64,000 bases of DNA, taken from NCBI GenBank assembly GCA_029058745.1, contig JAIDXM010000081.1, positions 1 to 64,000 of the forward strand, written 5' to 3'. The notes beneath the pieces were generated by a model, which did no database searches, was not told the DNA's origin, and was given only the letters and a program-made list of their open reading frames with translations. The stretch comes from Muribaculaceae bacterium. Lineage in GTDB: Bacteria; Bacteroidota; Bacteroidia; Bacteroidales; Muribaculaceae. A program made the translations under genes and the position numbers. Shown piece by piece: positions 20,681 through 30,288 of the stretch; position 1 is the stretch's first letter; each line of letters starts with the position of its first letter.

Positions 20681-21253
20681 ATGGCGATGACATTGGAAGA
20701 AGATATCCGAGAGGCAGTTGAATGCCTGCGGCGAGGAGGGATAATACTGTATCCTACCGACACGGTGTGGGGAATAGGGTGTGATGCCGCCAATCCCGAT
20801 GCCGTTAAGAAGATATATGATTTGAAGCGAAGGGCAGAGAGCAAGTCGATGCTCGCTCTTGTTGACGGCGAGGCGATGCTTGAGCGTTGTGTCGAGGATG
20901 TACCCGAAGTGGCGTGGCAGCTGATAGAAGCCGCAGTGAATCCTCTGACCATCATCTACGACCATCCAAAGGGGGTCGCATCTAATCTTCTGGCGTCGGA
21001 CGGGTCGCTTGGGATACGTATAACAGGAGAGCGCTACTCTTCAGAGTTGTGCCGCAGGCTCCGCAGGCCTATAGTGTCAACCTCGGCCAATATAAGCGGA
21101 GAAAAGGCTCCGTCGGTGTTCTCGCAGATTTCAGACGAGATAATCAACGGAGTGGATTATGTGGCCAGCTATCGCAGGGATGAGACAGGAAATCCGTCAC
21201 CGAGCAATATCATAAAGGTTTCGGATGGAGGACTGATTAAGGTCATAAGGTGA
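20681..21253 (+). CDS. L-threonylcarbamoyladenylate synthase (Sua5/YrdC family)
   Basis: Makes threonylcarbamoyl-AMP from threonine, bicarbonate and ATP, the first step of the tRNA t6A37 modification needed for ANN codons. The 190 residues cover the YrdC domain with the signature ILYPTDTVWGIGCDA, the KRRAESKSM loop and STSANISGE. It is the short YrdC/TsaC-like type without a C-terminal Sua5 domain. It lies directly after nadE and is probably cotranscribed. Confidence 0.92.
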   Translation: MAMTLEEDIREAVECLRRGGIILYPTDTVWGIGCDAANPDAVKKIYDLKRRAESKSMLALVDGEAMLERCVEDVPEVAWQLIEAAVNPLTIIYDHPKGVASNLLASDGSLGIRITGERYSSELCRRLRRPIVSTSANISGEKAPSVFSQISDEIINGVDYVASYRRDETGNPSPSNIIKVSDGGLIKVIR

Positions 21254-21291
21254 TTATCGCCTGAAAACGAGATACCATAACACACCGGACA

Positions 21292-22707
21292 ATGAAGAAC
21301 GGAAGGTCGCGACTGCCCAGCAGACAGAGGGTGAAATATGTCATAAGTGACTTTATGACCACGTCTGTCGCGTTTCTTCTCTTCAATATCTATAGGTTCC
21401 ATTATTTCGGCAACTATACGCAAGCGATGGATTATATCTTCTCATCAAAGCTTGTGGTAGAGGAGGTTACGGTGCCGTTGGTGATGCTCGGCGTGTATTG
21501 GCTTTCCGGATATTACAACAATCCATTCGGCAAGTCGCGACTTCAGGAACTGCTGACCACATTTTTCTCCGCCTTAATCAATAGCGCGTTGGTGTATCTT
21601 GTCCTGCTCATCAATGACCAGACCGGGGAGCGGCGGCTTAATTATGAGATGCTGATAGTGCTGACCGGGTTGCTGTTCATTCTTCCGTATCTGGGGCGGC
21701 TGACACTCACAGACTTGGCACGCAATCATTTCCGGACACACCGGTGGCAGTTCAACTGTCTGGTGGTGGGTAATTCAGCAAAGAGCAGAGAGACTGCCGG
21801 GATGCTGCTCGGGAGTGGCAGGGTGGATTATAGAATCATCGGATTTGTCGAGATTCCAGGAGAACACCGGATTGAGGATGGAGAGACATTGTATAATCTG
21901 TCAGAGCTCCGCAGTGTCTGTGAGACGATGGACATAGACCAGGTGGTGATAGCCATGGAGAGATATGACGATGACAAGGTTATGAATATCCTGCGCGAGC
22001 TCTACACTCTTGAGATACCTGTAAAGATAGCCCCCGACACGTTGTCGTATGTCACATCGGCCATACGCCTGAAAGACATATACGGAGAGCCGTTTGTAGA
22101 TCTCACGGTTCCAATGATGTCGGAATCATCTAAAAACGTAAAGCGACTGTTTGATGTGGTGGCTTCTGTTATGGTAATCCTTTTACTCTCCCCCCTCTAT
22201 ATTGCCATAGGACTTCTCGTGAGGCTTGATTCTGCGGGAGGAGTGCTTTACAGTCAGGAACGCATAGGGCGCAGGCAACGTCCGTTCAGGATATATAAGT
22301 TCCGCACCATGAAGGCAGATGCGGAGAGCGGGGTGCCGATGCTGTCGAATGATTCCGACACACGAATCACTCGAGTGGGGAGAGTGTTGCGAAAATATCG
22401 TCTTGACGAGCTTCCGCAGTTTTGGAATGTAATAAAAGGAGACATGTCGATAGTAGGCCCCCGTCCGGAGCGGGCGTATTTCATAAGGCAGATAGTGGAG
22501 AAGGCTCCTTATTATACGCTGGTGTATCAAGTCCGTCCAGGCATAACCTCGTGGGGGATGGTGAAATTCGGCTATGCGTCGAACCTTGAGGAGATGATAG
22601 AGCGCACCCGATACGACCTTATCTACATGGCCAACATGTCGCTGTTGGTGGATATGAAGATACTGATATATACCGTGAGAACTGTAATAAAAGGGAAAGG
22701 AATTTAA
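21292..22707 (+). CDS. Polyprenyl-phosphate sugar-1-phosphate transferase (WbaP/WcaJ type)
   Basis: Starts a surface polysaccharide by moving a sugar-1-phosphate to undecaprenyl phosphate at the inner membrane. About four N-terminal membrane segments (20-140) precede a nucleotide-fold domain (about 150-270). One further membrane segment (about 283-305) leads into the bacterial sugar transferase domain with ERIGRRQRPFRIYKFRTMK, LRKYRLDELPQFWNV and GDMSIVGPRPER. The 471 residues are typical. No polysaccharide cluster surrounds it, so its pathway cannot be told; the sugar is unknown. Confidence 0.9.
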   Translation: MKNGRSRLPSRQRVKYVISDFMTTSVAFLLFNIYRFHYFGNYTQAMDYIFSSKLVVEEVTVPLVMLGVYWLSGYYNNPFGKSRLQELLTTFFSALINSALVYLVLLINDQTGERRLNYEMLIVLTGLLFILPYLGRLTLTDLARNHFRTHRWQFNCLVVGNSAKSRETAGMLLGSGRVDYRIIGFVEIPGEHRIEDGETLYNLSELRSVCETMDIDQVVIAMERYDDDKVMNILRELYTLEIPVKIAPDTLSYVTSAIRLKDIYGEPFVDLTVPMMSESSKNVKRLFDVVASVMVILLLSPLYIAIGLLVRLDSAGGVLYSQERIGRRQRPFRIYKFRTMKADAESGVPMLSNDSDTRITRVGRVLRKYRLDELPQFWNVIKGDMSIVGPRPERAYFIRQIVEKAPYYTLVYQVRPGITSWGMVKFGYASNLEEMIERTRYDLIYMANMSLLVDMKILIYTVRTVIKGKGI

Positions 22708-22721
22708 AATACTTGACAGTA

Positions 22722-24524
22722 ATGGCATATAAAGAACGACATAACAGATTCACGGAATGGTGGTTTAAGGTTGTGGGATGGCGAGAGCGTCATGTTAAGG
22801 AGCGCAACTTTGTGATAGTGCTTGCGTTGCTTGTCGGGGTGATATGCGGATTTGCGGCACAGCTGCTTAAATATCTGATTCATGTCATCTCGCACTTCCT
22901 CACATCCAATCTTAGTTCCACCACCGCCAATTACCTTTATCTTGTGTATCCGATGGCGGGCATATTGATAGTGACGCTGTTTATCCAGTTTGTGGTAAAA
23001 GACAATATCTCACATGGTGTCACGAGAGTGCTCTATGCGATATCGCGTAGCAAGTCGCGGCTGAAGAAGCGTAATATGTATGCTTCATTGATATCGTCGG
23101 CCGTAACCATCGGCTTCGGCGGGTCGGTAGGAGCCGAGGGTCCGATAGTCTTCACCGGTGCGGCGATAGGGTCTAATGTCGGTCAGGCCTTCCGTCTGTC
23201 CCCCCGTATCCTAATGCTTCTTGTGGGATGTGGCGCCGCGGCAGGCATAGCTGGGATATTCCGGGCCCCGATAGCCGGGATGCTATTCACGCTTGAGGTC
23301 CTGATGATAGACCTTACCGGGGCTACAGTGATGCCGTTGCTGATTTCATCCATCACCGGAGCCACAGTGGCATATGTGCTTGAAGGTTACAACGCCGAGT
23401 TCTTCTTTGCACAGAGCGAGCCATTCTCCATGAGTAAGATTCCATATACGGTGGTGTTCGGCATAATCTGCGGCTTCGCCTCCTTATACTTCACCCGCAC
23501 CATGTTCATGATGGAGTCCATGTTCTCGAAGATAGGGAACAGGATGCTCAAGATATTGACGGGCGGGGCGATATTGGCAGGGTTGATATTCGTGTTTCCG
23601 CCGCTTTATGGCGAGGGTTATGAATCCATCAATACGTTGCTTGCCGGCGACTATTCCAAGGTGGTTGACGGAACGTTCTTTTATGTTGACCGCGACAACA
23701 TATGGTTTATCGCCATGTTTATAGGGGCAGTGATACTCACGAAGGTTTTCGCCACGAGTTCCACAAATGGGGCAGGAGGAGTTGGAGGCACATTCGCACC
23801 GTCGCTATTCATGGGGGCTTTGTGCGGATTCCTGTTTGCCTATATCCTCAACAACCTTATTGACGGAGGCGCCGGTATTTCCAACAAGAACTTCACACTC
23901 CTTGGCATGGCCGGAGTTATGAGCGGCGTCATGCACGCACCCCTTATGGCCATCTTCCTGACGGCAGAGATGACGGGAGGATATGACCTTTTCCTGCCGC
24001 TTCTGATAGTATCCACTCTTTCCTATATGACCATAAGGATATTCGAACCCTACAGCATCTACACCATGCGTCTTGCCAAGCAGGGCGACCTTCTCACCCA
24101 TGAGAAAGACAAGTCAGTCCTCACCCTTCTCAAGATAGACAATGTCATAGAGCGCGATTTCAAGAGAGTGAGTCCGGATATGAACCTTAAGGAGGTGGTG
24201 GATATAATAGCCACGTCCAACCGCAATCTATTCCCGGTGACCGACAACGACGGAATGCTTGTCGGAGTTGTACTGCTTGACGATATACGCAACATCATGT
24301 TCCGTCCCGACCTCTACCGGAAGATGCATGTGACGAGGTTCATGTCGATGCCTCCGGCGCGTATTGACATAAATATGCCCATGGAAGAGGTGATGAGGGT
24401 ATTCGACAAGACGAATGCCTGGAATCTTCCTGTGGTAGAAAACGGCAGGTATGTCGGTTTTGTGTCGAAGTCAAAGATATTCAACTCTTACAGGAGGGTG
24501 TTGCGTCATTATTGCGATGATTGA
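22722..24524 (+). CDS. ClC-family chloride channel or antiporter with CBS pair
   Basis: An integral membrane anion channel or chloride/proton exchanger. Features are the segment SVGAEGPIVFTGAAIGS (here GAEGP instead of the usual GREGP, with the gating Glu kept) and GAGGVGGTFAPSLFMGA, the GxFxP chloride-site motif. Two CBS domains (about 465-595) probably bind nucleotides and regulate the pore. The frame also begins with a TTG at 22713, but ATG 22722 is the better start, giving 600 residues. It follows the sugar transferase by 14 bases. Confidence 0.9.
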   Translation: MAYKERHNRFTEWWFKVVGWRERHVKERNFVIVLALLVGVICGFAAQLLKYLIHVISHFLTSNLSSTTANYLYLVYPMAGILIVTLFIQFVVKDNISHGVTRVLYAISRSKSRLKKRNMYASLISSAVTIGFGGSVGAEGPIVFTGAAIGSNVGQAFRLSPRILMLLVGCGAAAGIAGIFRAPIAGMLFTLEVLMIDLTGATVMPLLISSITGATVAYVLEGYNAEFFFAQSEPFSMSKIPYTVVFGIICGFASLYFTRTMFMMESMFSKIGNRMLKILTGGAILAGLIFVFPPLYGEGYESINTLLAGDYSKVVDGTFFYVDRDNIWFIAMFIGAVILTKVFATSSTNGAGGVGGTFAPSLFMGALCGFLFAYILNNLIDGGAGISNKNFTLLGMAGVMSGVMHAPLMAIFLTAEMTGGYDLFLPLLIVSTLSYMTIRIFEPYSIYTMRLAKQGDLLTHEKDKSVLTLLKIDNVIERDFKRVSPDMNLKEVVDIIATSNRNLFPVTDNDGMLVGVVLLDDIRNIMFRPDLYRKMHVTRFMSMPPARIDINMPMEEVMRVFDKTNAWNLPVVENGRYVGFVSKSKIFNSYRRVLRHYCDD

Positions 24525-24593
24525 GTTTCGCAGGGGATAGTTGATGATTCAACTTCGGATGGAATTGAAGGGGTTTCATAAAAAAGAGAGTAA

Positions 24594-25550
24594 ATGGAAG
24601 AAAAGAAATTGAGGATAGTATTTTTCGGCACCCCGGAGTTTGCCGTAGCCAGCCTATCGCGTCTTGTGGAAGACGGATGTGACATTGCCGCCGTAGTGAC
24701 GATGCCCGACAAGGTCGCAGGCAGGGGTCATAAGGTTATACAGAGCGATGTGAAGAGGTATGCGCTTGAAAAAGGACTGAGAGTGCTGCAACCGGAAAGA
24801 CTGAAGTCACCGGAGTTTGTTGACGAATTGCGGGCGATAGATGCCGACCTCTTTATTGTCATAGCATTCAGGATGCTTCCGGAGGTTGTTTGGGGAATGC
24901 CGCCGTTGGGTACATTCAATCTGCATGCCTCACTGCTTCCGAAATACAGGGGGGCGGCGCCAATCAATTGGGCGGTGATGAATGGCGACACGGAAACCGG
25001 GGTCACTTGTTTTTTCCTGAAGCATGAAATCGACACCGGCGACATGATAGGGCAGAGGAAGATAGAGATACTTCCCTCCGATAATGTCGGTACAGTCCAT
25101 GACAAGCTGATGAAAATAGGGGCGGATATGGTCTCGCAGACAGTAAAGGATATCGCGGATGGTAGAGTGTCGCCAGTCCCGCAGCCGGAAGGGGAATTCA
25201 TTGCCGCCCCCAAGATTTTCAAGGATACATGCCATATCGACTGGAATTCAACTTCCGCCAGGATACATAACCAAGTCAGAGGCCTGTCTCCATATCCGGC
25301 CGCCTGGACCACTATGGAAGATTCACGTTATCCTGGAAGTCCCCTCGATGTCAAGATTTTTGAGACACGTATCGCAGAAGGGGAAGAACCGTGTGCAGGG
25401 GAACCCGGAGAAGTGTCGGTGACGAAAGATTCCCTTTATGTAAGGACATCCGACGGGATTCTTGAGATACTTTCGTTGCAGCCTGCCGGAAAAAGGAGGA
25501 TGGATTCCTCGTCATTCCTTCGAGGCTACAATCCGTTGCGTTTCTTTTGA
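24594..25550 (+). CDS. fmt: Methionyl-tRNA formyltransferase
   Basis: Formylates the methionine on initiator tRNA. The N-terminal formyltransferase domain begins RIVFFGTPEFAVASL and contains LHASLLPKYRGAAPINWA with the catalytic Asn-His region. HEIDTGDMIG is the further conserved segment, and the C-terminal domain (about 210-318) ends NPLRFF. At 318 residues it is normal. Its start lies 69 bases after the ClC gene. It precedes menD, where menF might be expected in relatives. Confidence 0.95.
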   Translation: MEEKKLRIVFFGTPEFAVASLSRLVEDGCDIAAVVTMPDKVAGRGHKVIQSDVKRYALEKGLRVLQPERLKSPEFVDELRAIDADLFIVIAFRMLPEVVWGMPPLGTFNLHASLLPKYRGAAPINWAVMNGDTETGVTCFFLKHEIDTGDMIGQRKIEILPSDNVGTVHDKLMKIGADMVSQTVKDIADGRVSPVPQPEGEFIAAPKIFKDTCHIDWNSTSARIHNQVRGLSPYPAAWTTMEDSRYPGSPLDVKIFETRIAEGEEPCAGEPGEVSVTKDSLYVRTSDGILEILSLQPAGKRRMDSSSFLRGYNPLRFF

Positions 25551-25597
25551 TACAATCGCGTCGGTCAGGCGTCGAACGTCAAATACTTGGAGATTAT

Positions 25598-27301
25598 ATG
25601 GTAGATACAGACAAGGAATTCTGTTCGATATTGCTGGATGTGATTACACTCCATGGAGTGAGGGACATGGTTTGTTCACCCGGGTCGCGCAATGCCCCTT
25701 TGCTGATAGCGGCCTCCGCGAGGGATTCACTGCAATGTCATGTAGTGGTCGATGAGCGCTCCGCCGCATTCATGGCCTTGGGAATGGCAATTGTGTCACG
25801 AAGGCCAGTCGCGCTGGTGTGCACTTCCGGCACTGCATTGCTTAATTACGGACCGGCCGTGGCAGAGGCGTATTACCAGGGAGTTCCATTGATTGTGATT
25901 TCCGCCGATCGGCCAGAGCAATGGATAGACCAGGATGATTCACAGACGTTGCGTCAGTTTGAAGCCCTATCCAATTATGTCAAGAAGAGCTATCAGCTGC
26001 CTTCCTGGGGCAATGACGATCCGGAGTTGAGATGGTATGCCAACAGGGTAGCCAATGATGCCATGATAGAGTCAACGACACGAAGGGCGGGACCTGTGCA
26101 TATCAATGTGCGCTTGGGTGAACCACTTGGGCGCAAGATGGAACGATATGGGAATCATCCCAGGATAATAGAGTCGATAACATCAGACCAGGTGTCAGAC
26201 CGGAGTCTCATCAGGCGGCTTGGCGAGAAGGTGGCTTGCTCGCGAGTTATGTTGGTGGCCGGGTTTATGGCACCCGACCACAGGACTCATGCCGCGCTCG
26301 AAGGGTTCTGCCGTCTGCCGAATGTTGTTGCTATGACGGAAACTTTGTCCAATCTTAAGATAGGGGAGTATGCCACAGCCATAGATACTGTACTTACAGC
26401 TTATGATGAAAGCGAGCTTGACGAAATTGCCCCGGATATAGTTATATCTGTAGGGGGATCATTGGTGTCGCGTAAGCTAAAGGAATATCTTCGACGTAAC
26501 AGTACCCGATGCGAGCATTGGTCGGTGGGTTGGAGTCATACCACATCCGACTGTTTCATGTCGCTTGGGAAAAGGATTGAGACAGATGTCGCGAGGTTTT
26601 TCCGTCAGTTGCAAGTGTCAGCGAGTAGGAGTGCGGCGCATGTAGAAGAGGCAGGGGTCGATACCTACAGCGGGCGATGGCGTGAAAAGAGAGTCAAAGG
26701 CGTAGCCGCGAAGATGGAATATGTGGGCAGGCAGGATTGGAGTGAGCTTGCGGCATTAAAGATAGTATTCGACACACTTCCAGTCGCCTCCAATCTGTTC
26801 CTTTCAAACGGCACGGTGGTGAGGTATGCACAGATACTGTGCGGGAGAATGCCACACGCATCTTATTGTAACAGAGGGGTGTCTGGAATAGACGGGAGTA
26901 TATCCACGGCCATAGGAGGGGCAAAAATCTACAAGGGAATGACAGTGATAGTCACCGGCGACATGTCGATGGCCTATGATGTAGGCTCTCTTGCATTGCC
27001 CGGCATCCCCGACTCCACGAGGATAATAGTTATAGACAACCAGGGAGGTGGTATTTTCCGTTTCATCCCCACCACATCCGGACTTTCGGAAAGGGAGAGG
27101 TTCTTCTGCGCGCGTCCGGAATTGCCTTTACGTTTCCTCTCCCAGGGTTATGGTTGGGAGTATGAGGAGGCTGAATCCGAGAGTTCCCTGAGGAGGGCGT
27201 TGGAAGGATTTTACTCCGGGGGAAAGAAGATTCTCCGAATAAAATGTGACGGAGAGGATAGTGCCAATGTGTTAAAGGAATTCATGAATATAAAAGTATA
27301 A
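25598..27301 (+). CDS. menD: SEPHCHC synthase, menaquinone pathway (MenD)
   Basis: A thiamine-diphosphate enzyme that adds the succinic semialdehyde unit from 2-oxoglutarate to isochorismate. The family start is MVCSPGSRNAPLLIAA and VDERSAAFMALGMA, and the C-terminal cofactor region has SGIDGSISTAIGGA and GDMSMAYDVG, with NQGGGIFRFIP. The frame is open from a TTG at 25547 inside fmt's stop, but ATG 25598 gives the standard 567-residue protein. menB follows three bases after its stop. Confidence 0.95.
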   Translation: MVDTDKEFCSILLDVITLHGVRDMVCSPGSRNAPLLIAASARDSLQCHVVVDERSAAFMALGMAIVSRRPVALVCTSGTALLNYGPAVAEAYYQGVPLIVISADRPEQWIDQDDSQTLRQFEALSNYVKKSYQLPSWGNDDPELRWYANRVANDAMIESTTRRAGPVHINVRLGEPLGRKMERYGNHPRIIESITSDQVSDRSLIRRLGEKVACSRVMLVAGFMAPDHRTHAALEGFCRLPNVVAMTETLSNLKIGEYATAIDTVLTAYDESELDEIAPDIVISVGGSLVSRKLKEYLRRNSTRCEHWSVGWSHTTSDCFMSLGKRIETDVARFFRQLQVSASRSAAHVEEAGVDTYSGRWREKRVKGVAAKMEYVGRQDWSELAALKIVFDTLPVASNLFLSNGTVVRYAQILCGRMPHASYCNRGVSGIDGSISTAIGGAKIYKGMTVIVTGDMSMAYDVGSLALPGIPDSTRIIVIDNQGGGIFRFIPTTSGLSERERFFCARPELPLRFLSQGYGWEYEEAESESSLRRALEGFYSGGKKILRIKCDGEDSANVLKEFMNIKV

Positions 27302-27304
27302 GAT

Positions 27305-28120
27305 ATGTATAATTGGAAAAAAATAAAGGAATATACCGATATTCTCTTTGAAGAGTTTGAGGGAATAGCAAAAATCACGATAAATCGTCCGGAGGTGTAT
27401 AACGCATTCCGCCCATTGACCAACCAGGAGATGCTTGACGCGTTTTCGATATGTAGGGAGCGTCAGGACATCCGGGTTGTTGTGCTGACCGGCGCCGGCG
27501 ATAAGGCGTTTTGCAGTGGCGGCGACCAAAATGCCAAGGGGCGCGGGGGTTATGTAGGAGAAGACGGAGTTCCCCGACTCAATGTCCTTGAACTGCACCA
27601 TGCGATACGTTCCATCCCGAAGCCAGTCATAGCCATGGTCAATGGTTATTCCATAGGGGGCGGTAATGTGCTCAATGTGATATGCGACCTTTCGATAGCG
27701 TCCGAGAATGCACGCTTCGGTCAGACCGGTCCGAAGGTCGGGAGTTTCGATGCAGGGTTCGGGTCGTCATATCTCGCCCGTTGTGTCGGCCAGAAGAAGG
27801 CACGTGAGATATGGTTCCTGTGCCGTCAATATACAGCGGCGGAGGCGCTTGAGATGGGGATGGTGAACAAGGTGGTGCCATTAGAGCGCCTTGAGGATGA
27901 GGTGGTTGATTGGTGCCGCACCATAATGCAACGCTCCCCGCTTGCCATAAGGATGATAAAGCGCGGATTGAATGCCGAACTCGACGGGCAGGCAGGCCTC
28001 ATGGAATTTGCCGGCGATGCCACCCTTATGTATTATCTTATGGATGAGGCACAGGAGGGAAAGAACGCGTTTCTTGAGAAACGTGCCCCTGATTTTGACC
28101 AATTTCCCAAATTTCCCTGA
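27305..28120 (+). CDS. menB: 1,4-dihydroxy-2-naphthoyl-CoA synthase (MenB)
   Basis: Crotonase-fold enzyme closing the naphthoate ring of menaquinone. Visible motifs are [12 protein letters not shown], the oxyanion-hole segments [12 protein letters not shown] and [16 protein letters not shown], and [17 protein letters not shown], characteristic of MenB rather than other crotonases. The 271 residues are normal. Translation start ATG 27305 follows menD by three bases. Confidence 0.96.
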   Translation: MYNWKKIKEYTDILFEEFEGIAKITINRPEVYNAFRPLTNQEMLDAFSICRERQDIRVVVLTGAGDKAFCSGGDQNAKGRGGYVGEDGVPRLNVLELHHAIRSIPKPVIAMVNGYSIGGGNVLNVICDLSIASENARFGQTGPKVGSFDAGFGSSYLARCVGQKKAREIWFLCRQYTAAEALEMGMVNKVVPLERLEDEVVDWCRTIMQRSPLAIRMIKRGLNAELDGQAGLMEFAGDATLMYYLMDEAQEGKNAFLEKRAPDFDQFPKFP

Positions 28121-28122
28121 TT

Positions 28123-29181
28123 ATGCGACTTGAGTTTGCCCCATATCTTCTTCATTTTAAAGAGCCGGGAGGCACGTCGCGAGGCGTGATGACAGAGAAG
28201 CCCACTTTCCTGATAAAGGTATATGAGGAGGATAATCCCGAACATTACGGCATAGGGGAGGCTGCGGTGTTTCCAGGTCTTTCTCCGGAAGCAGACGGGA
28301 ACTACGTTTGGAAACTTACGGAGCTTATGGCAAATGTGGCAATAGGGAAATCAACCGACCTCAGCCGCCATTCGTCGATACAGTTCGGATTAGAGCAGGC
28401 TCTGCTTGATTACTCATGCGGATGCCGTGGAGTGTATTTCCCATCTCCGTTCACCGTAGGAGACACCTCGATAGAAATCAACGGACTGGTTTGGATGGGT
28501 GATTTTGACCGGATGATTGAACGGATAAGGCAGAAGTTGGAGGAAGGGTTCCGTTGTATCAAGCTGAAAATCGGTGCGATTGACTGGCGACGTGAGGTAG
28601 AGATGATAGAGTATGTCAGGAGGATATTTGATCCGGAAAGCCTTGTAATCAGAGTTGACGCCAACGGGGGATTCACATTTGAGGAGGCGCTTCCGAAGCT
28701 TGAAAGACTCGCTGACCTTGGGGTGCATTCCATAGAACAACCGTTGAAATCAGGAAATATGGAGCAGATGGCGTGTCTTTGCCGTAAATCACCGCTTCCA
28801 ATCGCACTTGACGAGGAGCTTATAGGGAAATACACCACCGCTGAGCGGGAAAAGATGCTTGATGTGATAAGACCTCACTATATCATACTGAAGCCGGCCC
28901 TTTGCGGCGGATTCTCCGGGGGTGAGGAATGGATAGCTCTCGCCGGGCAGCGTGGAATAGGGTGGTGGGTGACATCGGCGCTTGAGTCGAACGTCGGCCT
29001 GAACGCGATAGCACAATGGACGTCATATCTTGGAGCGAAAGGGGCGCAGGGACTTGGCACCGGAGGAGTTTTCACCGATAATTTTACCACCCCTGTAAGA
29101 CTTGAAGGGGACAGGCTGAGGTTTGATGTTTCGTCACCATTCGATTATGGTCAGTTTTCAGATTTGAAGTGGCATTCATGA
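28123..29181 (+). CDS. menC: o-Succinylbenzoate synthase (MenC)
   Basis: Enolase-superfamily dehydratase that makes o-succinylbenzoate from SHCHC. The catalytic set is visible in order: Lys in KLKIG (about 146-150), metal ligands in VDANGG (Asp, about 183), EQPLK (Glu) and ALDEEL (Asp/Glu), then the second Lys in ILKPALCGG. The 352 residues are full length. Its TGA overlaps the menE start as ATGA. Confidence 0.93.
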   Translation: MRLEFAPYLLHFKEPGGTSRGVMTEKPTFLIKVYEEDNPEHYGIGEAAVFPGLSPEADGNYVWKLTELMANVAIGKSTDLSRHSSIQFGLEQALLDYSCGCRGVYFPSPFTVGDTSIEINGLVWMGDFDRMIERIRQKLEEGFRCIKLKIGAIDWRREVEMIEYVRRIFDPESLVIRVDANGGFTFEEALPKLERLADLGVHSIEQPLKSGNMEQMACLCRKSPLPIALDEELIGKYTTAEREKMLDVIRPHYIILKPALCGGFSGGEEWIALAGQRGIGWWVTSALESNVGLNAIAQWTSYLGAKGAQGLGTGGVFTDNFTTPVRLEGDRLRFDVSSPFDYGQFSDLKWHS

Positions 29182-30119
29182 ATAGTATTACGTTTGAGGA
29201 ATTTATAAAAGAATGGAGGTCGGGACAACCGTTTATAGAGGCCCGCACATCAGGATCGACAGGGATACCGAAGGTGATAAGACTTGATAAGGAGTTTGTG
29301 AGGCAGAGTGCCTGCCGCACAAACTCCTTCTTTGGCATAACATCGGAATCCCGTCTTCATTCATGTGTGTCAGCGGAATACATCGGTGGCAAGATGATGG
29401 CCGTTAGAAGCGAGGAGGCATGCTGCCGTCTCACCTGGGAAAGACCGTCCAACACACCACTGTTGTCAGTCGGAAAGGAAGAAAGAATCGACCTGTTGGC
29501 AGTGGTTCCGTCGCAAATGCTCCATATAGTGGATAGTGTAAGAGACATGCCGGAAATAGGCTCAGTCATCATAGGAGGGTCGGCAATCAATCCGTCGCTT
29601 CGGGACAAGATAGTTGAATCAGGGATAAAGGCATATGAGACGTATGGGATGACAGAGACATCGTCGCATATAGCGTTGCGTAGGGTGGAACGGGAAGAGA
29701 AGGCGTTTGAAGTGTTGCCGGGCATCAGGGTGGAACTCGATGTGAGGGGGTGCCTTGTTGTGGTGTTCGATAGTGGGGAAAGGGTGGAGACGAATGACCT
29801 TGCAGTCCTGACCGCAGAGGGGGAATTTATTATAACAGGGCGTTATGACCATGTGATAATCACTGGAGGGAAGAAAGTGAATCCCTATGATGTGGAGAAG
29901 CGTATATCTGGATTGATTTCAAGTCCGTTCATGATTTCATCCAAGCCCGATGAGAAATGGGGCAACAAGGTTGTGCTCAAGATAGAGGGAGAAGGTCAGG
30001 ATGACACAGAGGGTATGATGGAAAAAATGCGTCATATCCTTGAACCCTGGGAGATGCCCAAAGAAATAATACCGGTGGAGCGACTTGAGCGCACGCAGAA
30101 TGGAAAGTTGAAGAGGTGA
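29178..30119 (+). CDS. menE: o-Succinylbenzoate-CoA ligase, short form (MenE)
   Basis: AMP-forming ligase that activates o-succinylbenzoate for MenB. The phosphate-binding loop TSGSTGIPKV lies near residue 27, and the YGMTETSSHIALR segment and the ITGGKKVNPYDVE hinge follow. At 313 residues it lacks much of the N-terminal domain of standard ligases of 450 or more, as do other Bacteroidetes MenE proteins as far as I recall. A GTG start at 29169 is possible, but ATG 29178 makes the typical four-base ATGA overlap with menC. Confidence 0.9.
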   Translation: MNSITFEEFIKEWRSGQPFIEARTSGSTGIPKVIRLDKEFVRQSACRTNSFFGITSESRLHSCVSAEYIGGKMMAVRSEEACCRLTWERPSNTPLLSVGKEERIDLLAVVPSQMLHIVDSVRDMPEIGSVIIGGSAINPSLRDKIVESGIKAYETYGMTETSSHIALRRVEREEKAFEVLPGIRVELDVRGCLVVVFDSGERVETNDLAVLTAEGEFIITGRYDHVIITGGKKVNPYDVEKRISGLISSPFMISSKPDEKWGNKVVLKIEGEGQDDTEGMMEKMRHILEPWEMPKEIIPVERLERTQNGKLKR

Positions 30120-30197
30120 TTGACTGAGATTGAGATGTTGAAACAGGAGCGAAAAAGAAAAATGGATATATTCTGTTTATTTTACGGAATATTTTTT

Positions 30198-30225
30198 TCT
30201 GTTACAAAAAAATGTTATAAATTTG
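30198..30225 (+). promoter_or_regulatory. Promoter for the Crp/Fnr-type regulator
   Basis: The -7 element TAAATTTG lies at 30218-30225 in AT-rich DNA, with a poor T-rich -33. A start near 30232 rules out the upstream in-frame codon at 30223 as the translation start and supports ATG 30289. Confidence 0.5.
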
Positions 30226-30288
30226 TGTTGTGAAACATGTTTTCTAAGAGTCAGACACTTTACACCAAATTCAAATCACCGGATTGCG

